Shown here piece by piece: positions 32,770-41,307 of a stretch of 64,000 nucleotides of DNA. The notes under the pieces are model-generated. The model worked only from the letters and a program-made list of their open reading frames with translations. It ran no database searches and was not told where the DNA came from. The position numbers were made by a program, and so were the translations under genes. Each line of letters opens with the position of its first letter. Within the stretch, counting starts at the first letter, position 1. The stretch lies in the NCBI GenBank assembly GCA_965277435.1, contig OZ255821.1, positions 930,001 through 994,000 on the forward strand, written 5' to 3'. The stretch comes from Bog-105 sp965277435 (lineage in GTDB: Bacteria; Acidobacteriota; Terriglobia; Bryobacterales; Bryobacteraceae).

Positions 32770-33363
32770 GTGCAATCGGCCGCCGAACCCGTCAATCGCC
32801 AGCAAGACCTGAATTCTCTTTCGTTGCTCACCGTCATTGTGGTGCTGGCGACGGTGACGATGACTTTCGGCGCTCTGATCGCGGTCTTCGTGATCCGCTC
32901 GCAGAGTCGGCAGTTTTGGGGGCATATCCAAGTGCCCGGCATTCTGTGGGCTACCACCGCAACGCTTTTGGCAAGCAGCGCCACTTTCGAAGCGGCTCGT
33001 ATCCGGCTCAAAGCCAACAATCAGCGGGGCTTTTTTAAGTTGACCCTCTGGACCACAATTTTAGGAACGCTGTTCCTCTTCGGCCAGATCGCGGCTTGGT
33101 TGGAAATCCTAAAAACGCATATCAGCCTCGCGCATAACCCGCATTCCTGGTTCATCTTCCTGTTTAGCGGGTTGCATGGTTTACATATTCTGTTGGGTTT
33201 GGGCGGCCTCGCCTACCTGCTCAGCCGGACAAAAGAACCCGCCGGCGGTCCCAGGTATCAGATGCACACGCGCGCCGTGGCAAACGGAGTAGGCGTGTTC
33301 TGGCACTACCTGGATTTTATGTGGGTTCTGTTATTCGTGCTTCTGCTTTTCTGGAAACCGTGA
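32770..33363 (+). CDS. Cytochrome c oxidase subunit III-like protein
   Basis: I use the GTG at 32770 (197 residues); an open frame reaches back to 32554 but that part overlaps the divergent hydrolase gene and its promoter. Five membrane helices are visible, with the subunit III marks 'LWATTATLLASSATFEAAR', 'WFIFLFSGLHGLHILLGLGG' and 'VFWHYLDFMWVLLFVLLL'. The first two of the seven helices in classical CoxC are missing, as in CyoC/CtaE of many bacteria. No subunit I or II is nearby, so it is an orphan here. It overlaps the convergent receiver gene by 33 bp. Confidence 0.82.
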   Translation: MQSAAEPVNRQQDLNSLSLLTVIVVLATVTMTFGALIAVFVIRSQSRQFWGHIQVPGILWATTATLLASSATFEAARIRLKANNQRGFFKLTLWTTILGTLFLFGQIAAWLEILKTHISLAHNPHSWFIFLFSGLHGLHILLGLGGLAYLLSRTKEPAGGPRYQMHTRAVANGVGVFWHYLDFMWVLLFVLLLFWKP

Positions 33364-33759
33364 TCCATCGCGCGACGCCAGCCACTTCTTCACCACGCTC
33401 ACGAGTTGCTCCGCCTGAAACGGCTTTGAGAGATAGTCGTTCATGCCGGCTTCAAGACAACGCTCCCGCTCGCCCGCCAGTGCGTTAGCAGTGACCGCGA
33501 TGATCACGGGCTGCCGGCCCGCAAGCTGCCTGATCCGCCGGCTGGCTTCGAATCCATCCATGGTGGGCATTTGACAATCCATCAGGATCAGGTCGTAAGC
33601 TTCCGCTCCCTGTGCCGTAACCGCTTCACTACCGTCAGAAACCAAGTCGATATGAAAGCCTGCGCGCTGCAGAATGAGTTGGCCAACACGCTGGTTAATT
33701 GCGTTGTCTTCGGCCATCAAAATACGCGGCTTGTGTTCCGGCGATGAGGTGTCGCTCAC
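33331..33759 (-). CDS. Stand-alone response-regulator receiver protein
   Basis: A 142-residue single receiver (CheY-like) domain starting on a GTG. The acidic pocket is E17-D18, the phospho-acceptor is D61 in 'LILMDCQMPTMDGFEA', the switch Thr is in 'IIAVTANALAG' and the lysine in 'YLSKPF'. The M-D-C-Q-M-P form is typical of receivers that come from hybrid histidine kinases. There is no output domain and no kinase nearby. Its stop lies inside the end of the oxidase-subunit gene. The 199 bp upstream (33760-33958) contain nothing recognisable. Confidence 0.92.
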   Translation of the reverse strand: MSDTSSPEHKPRILMAEDNAINQRVGQLILQRAGFHIDLVSDGSEAVTAQGAEAYDLILMDCQMPTMDGFEASRRIRQLAGRQPVIIAVTANALAGERERCLEAGMNDYLSKPFQAEQLVSVVKKWLASRDGSRFPEKQKHE

Positions 33760-33958
33760 TATGAGTCCCGGCTGCAGCGAGCCACTAGAATAAGTAACAA
33801 AACAGTTTCACAGATACCAATTTAAATTCAACCGGATTAAATACGGATGAGTGTACGCAAACCAACAAAACAATAAGAATTGACGAGCAGAGCTCCCGGT
33901 TTGCTTTCCCAAGATAGCATTTGAACGAATCAGGAAAGCCTTAACTTTTACGACAATT

Positions 33959-34741
33959 TTAATGAATTGAAAAACTCTTGGGGGTGGCAACCGCTTCGTC
34001 GCGTTCCACTTTACCGTCTCGAATGTGGATGATGCGGTGCGCGTGCATGGCGATGTCCTGCTCGTGAGTCACTAGGACGATCGTGTTGCCCTCGAGATGA
34101 AGGCGCTCAAACAGGCTCATGATCTCGTTGCCGGTATTGGTATCCAGCGCTCCGGTAGGCTCATCGGCGAGCAGAATGGACGGTTTGTTAACCAATGCGC
34201 GGGCGATGGCGACACGCTGTCGCTGACCACCGGAAAGCTCGTTCGGCTTATGATCCATCCGCTGTTCCAGATCGACGGCGCGCAGGGCCTCTCGTGCGCG
34301 TCCTACTCGCTCCTGCGTCGATATACCGGCATAAATTAGCGGTAATTCCACATTGTGCAGCGCTGAGGCGCGCGCCAATAAGTTAAATGTCTGAAAAACA
34401 AACCCGATTTCTTTATTCCTGATACGCGCGAGCTCGTCGTCCTCCATGTCGCTAGCGAGCTTCCCGTTGAGATAATACAACCCCTTTGTAGGGCTGTCGA
34501 GGCAGCCGATCAGATTCATCAAAGTCGATTTACCAGATCCGGAGGGACCCATGATCGCGACATACTCACCGCGTTTGATAGTTATGTCGCACCCGGAGAC
34601 GGCGTGGATTTCCTGATCTCCCATTATATAGGTCTTCCAGAGATCGAACGTGCGGATGACCAGGCCTTCCCGTTGCAGCTGTTCACCCAGTTCTTCGCGC
34701 TGCTTAACCGTGAGTTCCTGGTTGGCTTCAAGTATCGCCAT
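33959..34741 (-). CDS. ABC transporter ATP-binding protein, MacB/LolD type
   Basis: A 260-residue nucleotide-binding domain preceded by about 30 extra residues. Walker A is GPSGSGKST, the Q-loop is in 'IGFVFQTFNLLARAS', the signature is LSGGQRQRVAIARAL, and Walker B is 'ILLADEPTGALD'. This is the LolD/MacB class that drives mechanotransmission permeases. The HlyD-like adaptor lies 24 bp upstream in the same run. No permease gene follows: the next feature is a receiver gene, so the membrane subunit must be coded elsewhere. Confidence 0.94.
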   Translation of the reverse strand: MAILEANQELTVKQREELGEQLQREGLVIRTFDLWKTYIMGDQEIHAVSGCDITIKRGEYVAIMGPSGSGKSTLMNLIGCLDSPTKGLYYLNGKLASDMEDDELARIRNKEIGFVFQTFNLLARASALHNVELPLIYAGISTQERVGRAREALRAVDLEQRMDHKPNELSGGQRQRVAIARALVNKPSILLADEPTGALDTNTGNEIMSLFERLHLEGNTIVLVTHEQDIAMHAHRIIHIRDGKVERDEAVATPKSFSIH

Positions 34742-34765
34742 AATTTGCTCTCAAGCGTGCGGCGG

Positions 34766-36190
34766 CTAACCGGCCGTCGGTGCGGCCATTGGCGCCTGCT
34801 TGTTGTCGACCTTCACCTTAGCATCGTTCCTTATGGTACGGATTACTTGATAACTCCCGGTAACAATCTCGTCCCCCTCCTTCACGCCATTTAGTACCTC
34901 CACATCGGTAGCGCCCGTGATCCCGGTTGTCACCCCGCGAAATTCGGCTTTGCCGCCGCGCACCACGAACACGCCCTGCATTTCCTCCTTGGCCGCTTTC
35001 TGGGAAGCCGGATCCGGCGTCGTCTTCTGTCCGGGTTTGGGCTGTTCCAGTTGCCCCTTCTGGCGTACCGTCAGCGCCTGGATGGGAATAGCCAGCACAT
35101 GCGACCGGGTGGCCGTCACAATCTTCGCCGTGCAGGAAAGCCCGGGTCGCACCATATCTTCGGGAATATCGAGCGCAATCACTACTTTAAAATCTTTTGC
35201 TTCCTGGCCGGATGTCTGGCTCTGAGACGCCGCCACTCCGGTCGAGCGCAGCAGCGCAGTATCGCCAATTTCGATTACCCGCCCCTTGAAAATCTTGTTA
35301 GGAATAGCATCGATCGAGACATCGGCCGGCTGGTCCATCTTGACGCTCACAATATCGGTTTCATCGACGTGCACTTCGGCCGTGATGATCGACATATCGG
35401 CAATCGTCATGATGGTGGAGGCGGTCGAGTTCTGAATACCTGGCACTACCGTCTCACCCACGTGAACCGGCAGGTTGGTCACCACTCCGTCGAGCGGCGC
35501 AGTCGCATCGTACTGCGAAAGAATATCGGATGAGCGGGTCAGCATCGCCTCGTTTTGCGCTACCTTCTTTTGCGCCGAGCCCAATTGCGCCGCCGCCTGC
35601 GCCCGGGCCGACTGCGCCTGCTGCACCTTGCTTTGCGACGATTGCAAAGTTGTTACAGCTAGATCGTACAAGATCTTTTTCGCTTCGTAATCCTGGGAGG
35701 CTATCAACTTGGCATCGAAAAGATCCTTGCTGCGTTTCAGGTCGACCTTCTTCTGTTCGACATCAGCCCGGTCGTGGTCTACCTGGGCTTGCGCCACCGC
35801 AATACTGTCATCGTCCGACTTGACACCAGCCTCACCGGCCGCCGAATCAGCCAGTGCTGAATTGAGCGCGGCTTTCTGAGCATTCAAATCCGCGCGCGGC
35901 TGCACGTCGGCTAAACGGGCCAGCACCTGGCCACGCTTGACGTGATCGCCTTCCTTGACAAAAATGGCGGTAATAGGAGCTGGTCCCTGCGTATTTGCCC
36001 CGATATTGATGTAGTTGCGGGGCTTTACCTCACCCGATGCCGTGACGAGCGCGGTGAGGTCGGCGCGAGTGACTTTGCCCGTCTGGAGCGTGACAATGCC
36101 TCGTTCGCTGATCCGGATGCTGGCCACTACCGCGCCCGCGATGATGACCAATAACCCAATCAGTATCGTTATCTTCCACTTCTTCTTCAA
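34766..36190 (-). CDS. MacA/HlyD-type periplasmic adaptor protein
   Basis: I place the start at the TTG at 36190 (about 474 residues), with GGAGAG five bases ahead; a GTG at 36196 is nearly as good. A longer frame to 36343 would begin inside the next gene's leader. The product opens KKKWKITILIGLLVIIAG, a single membrane anchor. It then has a lipoyl-like half, a long coiled-coil region rich in A, Q and K (about 110-240), a second lipoyl half 'VTNLPVHVGETVVPGIQ', and a beta-barrel domain with 'VSIDAIPNKIFKGRVIEIGD'. It bridges an inner-membrane permease to an outer-membrane duct. Confidence 0.9.
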   Translation of the reverse strand: MKKKWKITILIGLLVIIAGAVVASIRISERGIVTLQTGKVTRADLTALVTASGEVKPRNYINIGANTQGPAPITAIFVKEGDHVKRGQVLARLADVQPRADLNAQKAALNSALADSAAGEAGVKSDDDSIAVAQAQVDHDRADVEQKKVDLKRSKDLFDAKLIASQDYEAKKILYDLAVTTLQSSQSKVQQAQSARAQAAAQLGSAQKKVAQNEAMLTRSSDILSQYDATAPLDGVVTNLPVHVGETVVPGIQNSTASTIMTIADMSIITAEVHVDETDIVSVKMDQPADVSIDAIPNKIFKGRVIEIGDTALLRSTGVAASQSQTSGQEAKDFKVVIALDIPEDMVRPGLSCTAKIVTATRSHVLAIPIQALTVRQKGQLEQPKPGQKTTPDPASQKAAKEEMQGVFVVRGGKAEFRGVTTGITGATDVEVLNGVKEGDEIVTGSYQVIRTIRNDAKVKVDNKQAPMAAPTAG

Positions 36191-36303
36191 GTTCACTCTC
36201 CGCTCAAACTCAGACGAAACCGGCGCGTCTAGTGTTCCCACAATGTAGAAAACAAATCGCTTTTCCCTGCCGGACGGGATCTGGACGCCTGCCCAAAGTA
36301 CCC

Positions 36304-37503
36304 CTACACGTAAATACGTTTGACACGGGCATGAATCCCACACAAAACGCTGTACGAGATGGTGCCTGCCCAGCGCGCCATCTGCTGGGCATCGATCGAG
36401 ACCCGGCCTTCTGTCCCGAGCAGCGTGACGGCGTCCCCGGGCTTCACGCTCGATTCGCTGACATCGATGGTCGTTAGATCCATACTGACGGCGCCCACAA
36501 TCGGCGCCAGACGACCCTGCACAATGACACTGCCGCGATTGCCCAGACGGTGGGGAATGCCATCCGCATAACCGGCCGCCAAAACCGCCAGCCGCATCGG
36601 GCGAACTGTGCGGAACATGCCGCCATATCCAACGAGTTCGCCGGCCAGAACTTCCTTGATCGACAGAACCGTGGCGCGCCAGCTCAGAGCCGGCTTCACG
36701 TGCAACAGGCTGACCGGGGCGTGCCCGCGCGCCGGCGATACATATCCATAGATGGCGTGTCCCGGGCGGACCATCTGACGCCAGGCGGCTGTGCGGCCGT
36801 AAGCCACCGGAATGGTGCTCGACATGTGCAGCAGGCTTGGACGAACACCGGCTTCGTGCAAAGCAGAAACGATGGCCTCAAACACCTCCATCTGCTGTTC
36901 GGTTTGCTGCGTCTGGTAGTTCCCCGCTGAAGCGAAGTGAGTCATCAGACCTTCCACTTCCACGTTCGCCGCGGCCCGGATACCCTGCACAATCTCGGCC
37001 GCGCTCGCCCGCACACCCAGGCGTCCCATGCCCGTGTCCAGTTTGAGATGACAACGATAACGTCCGGAACGGTTACTGGCCAATCGGTTTAACTCCGCCA
37101 GGTCCTCTAAAGAGTGAACTACCGGCGTGAGTTCATAAGCGAGCATCGCTTCGCGCGAGAATGGCAGAAAATCGGCCATCACCAGAATGCGCGTGCGAAC
37201 GCCGGCGTCTCGCAACGCGATCCCCTCTTCGGTGTTGCTGACCGCCAGCCAGCGCGCGCCGCAGCCCTCCAGCACGCGCGACACCTCCACCGCCCCATGA
37301 CGATACGCGTCCGCCTTCACAACCGGCATCACCTCGACGGCCGGCCCGACAACCCTCCGAATGGCTTCGAAATTTGCGGCAATCTGGCTGCGCGATACTT
37401 CCACCCACGAGCGATAAGGCAACGCCGTGGGCGGCGTGTAAGTCTCTTGCGTGTAAGTCTTCTGATGCAGCGGCGCAACGGCCAAAGACGACGAATGCTT
37501 CAT
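36304..37503 (-). CDS. alr: Alanine racemase
   Basis: A 399-residue fold-type III PLP enzyme. The cofactor lysine is K63 in 'VMPVVKADAYRHG', the second catalytic base is the tyrosine in 'LVGYGGMFRT', and substrate contacts are in 'CHLKLDTGMGRLG' and 'VSMDLTTIDVS'. It makes D-alanine for peptidoglycan. The first 25 residues (Q/T-rich) go beyond the usual start, and a later start is possible, but the ATG at 37503 overlaps the TGA of the glycosyltransferase upstream. It thus belongs to an operon with three sugar transferases. Confidence 0.95.
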   Translation of the reverse strand: MKHSSSLAVAPLHQKTYTQETYTPPTALPYRSWVEVSRSQIAANFEAIRRVVGPAVEVMPVVKADAYRHGAVEVSRVLEGCGARWLAVSNTEEGIALRDAGVRTRILVMADFLPFSREAMLAYELTPVVHSLEDLAELNRLASNRSGRYRCHLKLDTGMGRLGVRASAAEIVQGIRAAANVEVEGLMTHFASAGNYQTQQTEQQMEVFEAIVSALHEAGVRPSLLHMSSTIPVAYGRTAAWRQMVRPGHAIYGYVSPARGHAPVSLLHVKPALSWRATVLSIKEVLAGELVGYGGMFRTVRPMRLAVLAAGYADGIPHRLGNRGSVIVQGRLAPIVGAVSMDLTTIDVSESSVKPGDAVTLLGTEGRVSIDAQQMARWAGTISYSVLCGIHARVKRIYV

Positions 37504-38603
37504 TTCCCGTTTGAATGCCCGCCCGCTAACTCGCTGAGCAGAGTCTCATATTGATCGGTGACGATCTCCCAACTATAGCGGCTTTCCACGCGGCTCATGG
37601 CGCGGCAACCCCAACCGGACCGCTCGGAAGAGGCGAGATCGACTGCCCACTGCAGCTTACTTGCAAGATCCTCGCGCGAAGGAACAAAAGGCACTCCAGC
37701 ATCGCCGGCCGCTTCCCTGTTTTCAGGATTGTCGAGGTACAGGACAAGAGCCCCACGACCCATCGCCTCAATCAAAGCCGGATGCGTTCCGCCTACTTCG
37801 GTGGCCTGCACGTAAGCGGCACAGTGTGACTGCAGCTCCCGGTAGCCATCGCCATAAATAGCGCCCGGGAAGACGACTCGTGAATCAGAGGTATTCTTCA
37901 CTTCTGCTATGTAGTTTCCAGCATACGGCGCATCCCCGACAAGTGCAAGCTGGAAATCTGTCTTGACGTCTTCAAAGGCCTGGCGAACCAGCAACGCATT
38001 GTTCTCCGGCTCGAGACGGCTCACGTACAGAACGTACCGCCCGGGCTCGAGACCAAGCGCTCGCACCTGGCTGCTGCCTTCCAAGCGTCCGGTTTCCGCG
38101 CCGTATGGGATAAAGGTCGACGATTTACCGAAGCGGGATAAGTAATAATCGCGAATCGTTTCGGCATCAGTGATCACAGCCGAACAGCACCAGGTGGCGA
38201 GCCATTCGGAAACCAGATACCAGCCGCGAGCAATGCTGTTCCACTTTTTACGGCGGCGCTCGATGCCGTCGACATTCAGCGCCGTGGGCGTCAGCAGTAA
38301 ACGCGGCCAAATCGTAAAGACGGCGTTGGCGGCATTGCAGTACAGGAGAACGTCAAACCGGCGAAACAGCACGTCCAGCGTAGAGAAGGCCGTGTGCGCA
38401 ATCGTATCCAGATATTTGTGGGACAGCGTGGGAAGGTAATGCAGTTTTACGCCACGGTACGTTGGCGAGGAATGCCGCTGGCGGCAATACACCGTGACGT
38501 CATGGCCGCGCGCCGCCAGGCGAGTGCTCAGTTCCTCCGCAAACGTTTCAAAGCCACCGTAGTTCGCAGGAATTCCGCGCGTTCCTAATAGAGCGATACG
38601 CAT
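37500..38603 (-). CDS. Family 4 glycosyltransferase with DUF1972 N-terminus
   Basis: A 367-residue GT-B enzyme. The N-terminal domain starts 'RIALLGTRGIPANYGGFETF', the DUF1972 signature found in rhamnosyl- and related transferases. The C-terminal half has 'YVLYVSRLEPENN', 'VVFPGAIYGDGYRELQ' and the nucleotide-binding 'VGGTHPALIEAMGRGALVL'. It likely adds a deoxy or amino sugar from an NDP donor to a lipid-linked chain. It overlaps alr (ATGA) and follows a family-2 enzyme by 7 bp. Confidence 0.92.
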   Translation of the reverse strand: MRIALLGTRGIPANYGGFETFAEELSTRLAARGHDVTVYCRQRHSSPTYRGVKLHYLPTLSHKYLDTIAHTAFSTLDVLFRRFDVLLYCNAANAVFTIWPRLLLTPTALNVDGIERRRKKWNSIARGWYLVSEWLATWCCSAVITDAETIRDYYLSRFGKSSTFIPYGAETGRLEGSSQVRALGLEPGRYVLYVSRLEPENNALLVRQAFEDVKTDFQLALVGDAPYAGNYIAEVKNTSDSRVVFPGAIYGDGYRELQSHCAAYVQATEVGGTHPALIEAMGRGALVLYLDNPENREAAGDAGVPFVPSREDLASKLQWAVDLASSERSGWGCRAMSRVESRYSWEIVTDQYETLLSELAGGHSNGK

Positions 38604-38610
38604 TCGAATG

Positions 38611-39639
38611 CTAAGTAGCCCGTTGGTCTTCGCTGCCCAGTGGGAAGGTCACCGGGTGATAGGAAAACCAGTTCTCTAGGGGAATCGCGCCGGAACGACG
38701 GCGGCGCATGATCTCACGGCGCTTGGCCCACGTTCGTGGCCACAGCTTCCAGACTTGCCAGAATGCCGGCAGGGACCGCCATTCCACCAGCAGGCAACCA
38801 CCGATCACCACCAGATCGCGCACCGTCACCGGCAGCCAGAAATGGCGGTACAAGCTGCCGGTTGTGTTCTTAATGCGTAGCAGCCAGCGATTCTTGACCG
38901 AGTGCCGGTTGAGAATCGGAGAAAGCGAACGGCGCTTCTCCGGCGTAACGGTACGCACGTGCCAGGCAACAGCATCCGGCGTATATAGACACTGCCAGCC
39001 GAGCAATTGCGCGCGCCAGGCGACGTCGGCATCTTCGCGATAGGCAAAGAAATCGTTATCGAAAAACTCACCGAAAATCGAAATGTCGCGGATCATCTCC
39101 CGGCGATACAGGCAGGCCGCGCCGGTGCCTCCGATGACGTACGCGGCCTGATCATATTGACCCCGGTCGGCAACACCATTCCCGCGATCGAGATGACGCA
39201 AGTTAGGGGTGAAATAAACTCCAGTCGAATCGAGCAGCGGCGGGTTAGCGATCGTCCACTCCGGCGAGGCGGCGAGCAGCTTGCCGCAAACGCTGCCGAT
39301 CGTTGCCCGAGATTCGCCGGCCGACACCAATCGCGCCACAAACTCAGGAAGAAGACGCACGTCAGGATTCAACGTGAGGATCCAATCGGCCTCCCCTGCT
39401 GCGGCCATGGCCTGATTCTGTCCTCCCGCAAACCCTATATTTTCCTGGTTATAAAAGATTCGCAACCGTTCTACGTGCGCGAAACCCCAGAGTATTTCGG
39501 GAGTGGCATCGCTCGACGCATTGTCCACCACCACAATATCGAGTGGTTCATACTGCTGCTGCAGGGCGTGTGTCAGACAGCTGGCGATATAACGGGCGCT
39601 GTTAAACGTGACGATGGTAATAGCGACTGCTGGCTTCAA
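38611..39639 (-). CDS. Family 2 glycosyltransferase (rhamnosyltransferase-like)
   Basis: I start at the TTG at 39639, which overlaps the TGA of the upstream gene (342 residues, beginning KPAVAITIV). A TTG at 39669 is open but has no ribosome site. The GT-A core shows 'IVTFNSARYI', 'IVVDNASSDATPEIL', 'NIGFAGGQNQAMAAAGEAD' and the metal site 'LTLNPDVRLLPEF'. Later 'FFDNDFFAYREDADVAWRAQ' follows, the pattern of WcaA/rhamnosyl-type enzymes that lack membrane helices in this part. It acts with its neighbours on surface polysaccharide. Confidence 0.92.
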   Translation of the reverse strand: MKPAVAITIVTFNSARYIASCLTHALQQQYEPLDIVVVDNASSDATPEILWGFAHVERLRIFYNQENIGFAGGQNQAMAAAGEADWILTLNPDVRLLPEFVARLVSAGESRATIGSVCGKLLAASPEWTIANPPLLDSTGVYFTPNLRHLDRGNGVADRGQYDQAAYVIGGTGAACLYRREMIRDISIFGEFFDNDFFAYREDADVAWRAQLLGWQCLYTPDAVAWHVRTVTPEKRRSLSPILNRHSVKNRWLLRIKNTTGSLYRHFWLPVTVRDLVVIGGCLLVEWRSLPAFWQVWKLWPRTWAKRREIMRRRRSGAIPLENWFSYHPVTFPLGSEDQRAT

Positions 39640-40622
39640 GGCCTCACCACACTGAAGTAAAACCGCCAATAAATATCGAAACCGATCGCTTGTTGGATCG
39701 TGAGAATCTCACGTTCGCTGGCCGTCATTACCGACTCGATCTGTTCAGCGTCTGGCAGTTCATCGCGGAACTGCCGCCAACGGCGCAGAGCCTCCCATTT
39801 GCCGCGAACAGCCGGCCAGGGATGGCCTTGCTTCGTCGCCGCCAGCAGCGCCAGAAACTGCCCTGCGAGGATCGGCCAGCCAAAGCGGCGCAGCGTCTCG
39901 CGAGGATAGTGTTTGGCGATAATCAAAACCTGGTTGCGAGCGCTCAAGAAGTAGACTCGGGCCGCATCTTTGCCGAGGGTGGCTTTTCCCAGATGCACCG
40001 CCGTTGCAGTCGGTTCATAGATGCCGCGAAACCCGGCGAGCGCACAACGGATCCCAAAGTCGACATCTTCATAGTAGGATTCGAAGCGTGTTTCGAGCAG
40101 GCCGATCCGGTCGAATACGCGGCGGTGGAAAAGAGCGGCCGTCATGGGCGCCAGCCATATCGAACGCCGCTCAGACCAGACCGGTCCATCAGGTCGTTCA
40201 TACCCGCAACGCCAGGCATAAGAGCCGCGCGACACCAGATCCCAGCTGCCGTCCAGCCGGTTTGGATTGCCCGGCTGAAACAGCTTACCCACTGCAAAGT
40301 CAGCGCCCGCCTCCGCAGCCGCGGTAAGCAGGCGCTCCAGCCAATCGGGCGCAAGAACCACATCGTTGTTAAGGATCAGAATCCAATCCGTGGCGGCTTG
40401 GGTGATGCCTTCATTGACCGCCGCCGCAAAGCCACGATTGCTCGCTAGCGGAATATAGTGCACGCCGGGCTGTGACGCTATCAGCCTCGTGTCGTCGGTA
40501 CTGCCGTTGTCAACCACGAGAATGCGGTCGGGAACTTGAGTTTGTAAACCGAGATTGGCTATGCAAGAGTGGATTAAATCGACGCGATTCCAGGTGGGGA
40601 TAACGGCCGCGACAGTGGGCAT
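39636..40622 (-). CDS. Family 2 glycosyltransferase (rhamnosyltransferase-like)
   Basis: A paralog of the next gene: 'VAAVIPTWNRVDLIHSCIANL', 'ILVVDNGSTDDT', 'NRGFAAAVNEGITQAATDW', metal site 'LILNNDVVLAPDW' and 'RFESYYEDVDFGIRCALAGF'. I use the ATG at 40622 (TTG one codon earlier is also open). It leads the minus-strand run to alr. Its upstream region has an AGCGCC/GGCGCT dyad (40638-40658) and the GTACT pair at 40702-40726. Confidence 0.92.
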   Translation of the reverse strand: MPTVAAVIPTWNRVDLIHSCIANLGLQTQVPDRILVVDNGSTDDTRLIASQPGVHYIPLASNRGFAAAVNEGITQAATDWILILNNDVVLAPDWLERLLTAAAEAGADFAVGKLFQPGNPNRLDGSWDLVSRGSYAWRCGYERPDGPVWSERRSIWLAPMTAALFHRRVFDRIGLLETRFESYYEDVDFGIRCALAGFRGIYEPTATAVHLGKATLGKDAARVYFLSARNQVLIIAKHYPRETLRRFGWPILAGQFLALLAATKQGHPWPAVRGKWEALRRWRQFRDELPDAEQIESVMTASEREILTIQQAIGFDIYWRFYFSVVRP

Positions 40623-40701
40623 CAAGGAATGGAAGGAAGCGCCGGCGCAGATGGCGCTGCGTTCCTAGTTTATCCTTTGCCTTTGCAGCCCAGGAACACG
40701 C

Positions 40702-40726
40702 GTACTAGCTCTTCTACTAGTACTAG
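40702..40726. promoter_or_regulatory. GTACT motif pair with a palindrome in a divergent gap
   Basis: The 206-bp gap between the glycosyltransferase start and glsB-like gene has GTACT at 40702 and again at 40720, the second inside the 10-bp palindrome CTAGTACTAG (40717-40726). Similar GTACT groups occur at 60438-60464 and 63482-63540. Position ahead of two divergent starts suggests a binding site, but no regulator is identified. Confidence 0.35.
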
Positions 40727-40828
40727 ACTTTACGCAAATTTAAACCTTCCTGTGACGTGATTGCTAGTTAGTGAGTCTATTCGTCGGATAGTGCACTTCA
40801 GCTAGCCGAAGGGAAGAAAAGAGAAAAA

Positions 40829-41080
40829 ATGTCATTCCTCGCATGGATAGTTTTAGGTTTAATCGCCGGATTCATTGGAAGCAAGATCGTGAACAAACGC
40901 GGCGAAGGATTGTTGCTGGACATTATCTTGGGAATTGTCGGCGCGGTAGTGGGAGGCTATTTGTTTTCCGCTTTTGGAGCCGCACCAGTTACCGGTTTGA
41001 ACATCTATAGCTTGTTGGTCGCGGTAGTCGGGGCGATCCTCGTGTTAATTGTGTATCACGCCATCCGGCGAAACGCGTAA
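40829..41080 (+). CDS. GlsB/YeaQ/YmgE-family stress membrane protein
   Basis: An 83-residue protein with three membrane helices and the family pattern 'WIVLGLIAGFIGSKIV', 'GLLLDIILGIVGAVVGGYLF' and a final helix 'SLLVAVVGAILVLIVYHAI'. The G-x-x-x-G-rich helices are typical of transglycosylase-associated proteins induced under stress. AAGAAAAGAGAAA lies ahead of the ATG as purine-rich ribosome site. It stands alone. Confidence 0.93.
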   Translation: MSFLAWIVLGLIAGFIGSKIVNKRGEGLLLDIILGIVGAVVGGYLFSAFGAAPVTGLNIYSLLVAVVGAILVLIVYHAIRRNA

Positions 41081-41140
41081 AGGCAGCACTGGGCGCGGGA
41101 ATGCTGTTCGATTCCCGCGTGTTACGCTGGCGGCAAGTTG

Positions 41141-41220
41141 GTCCATAGCAAGCACAGGCTGCGATGCCGCGCTAACAAACGAAAGAGGAACTTCGGCGGA
41201 CGTGGGCGCGGATCGCAAGT
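41141..41220 (-). repeat. Dispersed repeat tail, copy 2
   Basis: The reverse complement of this stretch matches 11417-11496 (about 65 of 80 bases by eye). It lies in the gap between the glsB-like gene and DUF4159 gene, which has no coding frame I trust. Where copy 1 has a perfect 17-bp hairpin, the corresponding flank here (41221-41270) shows only a degenerate pairing. A separate perfect 6-bp hairpin, AGTCTG/CAGACT, sits at 41271-41288, just before the DUF4159 ribosome site. Confidence 0.68.
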
Positions 41221-41307
41221 CCGTTGTGCGCGCGAGTTCCTTAGGAGATCGATTATTCTTGCGTGCCTCCAGTCTGTTTCGGCAGACTCGGCAAGTGAGG
41301 ATGCGGC

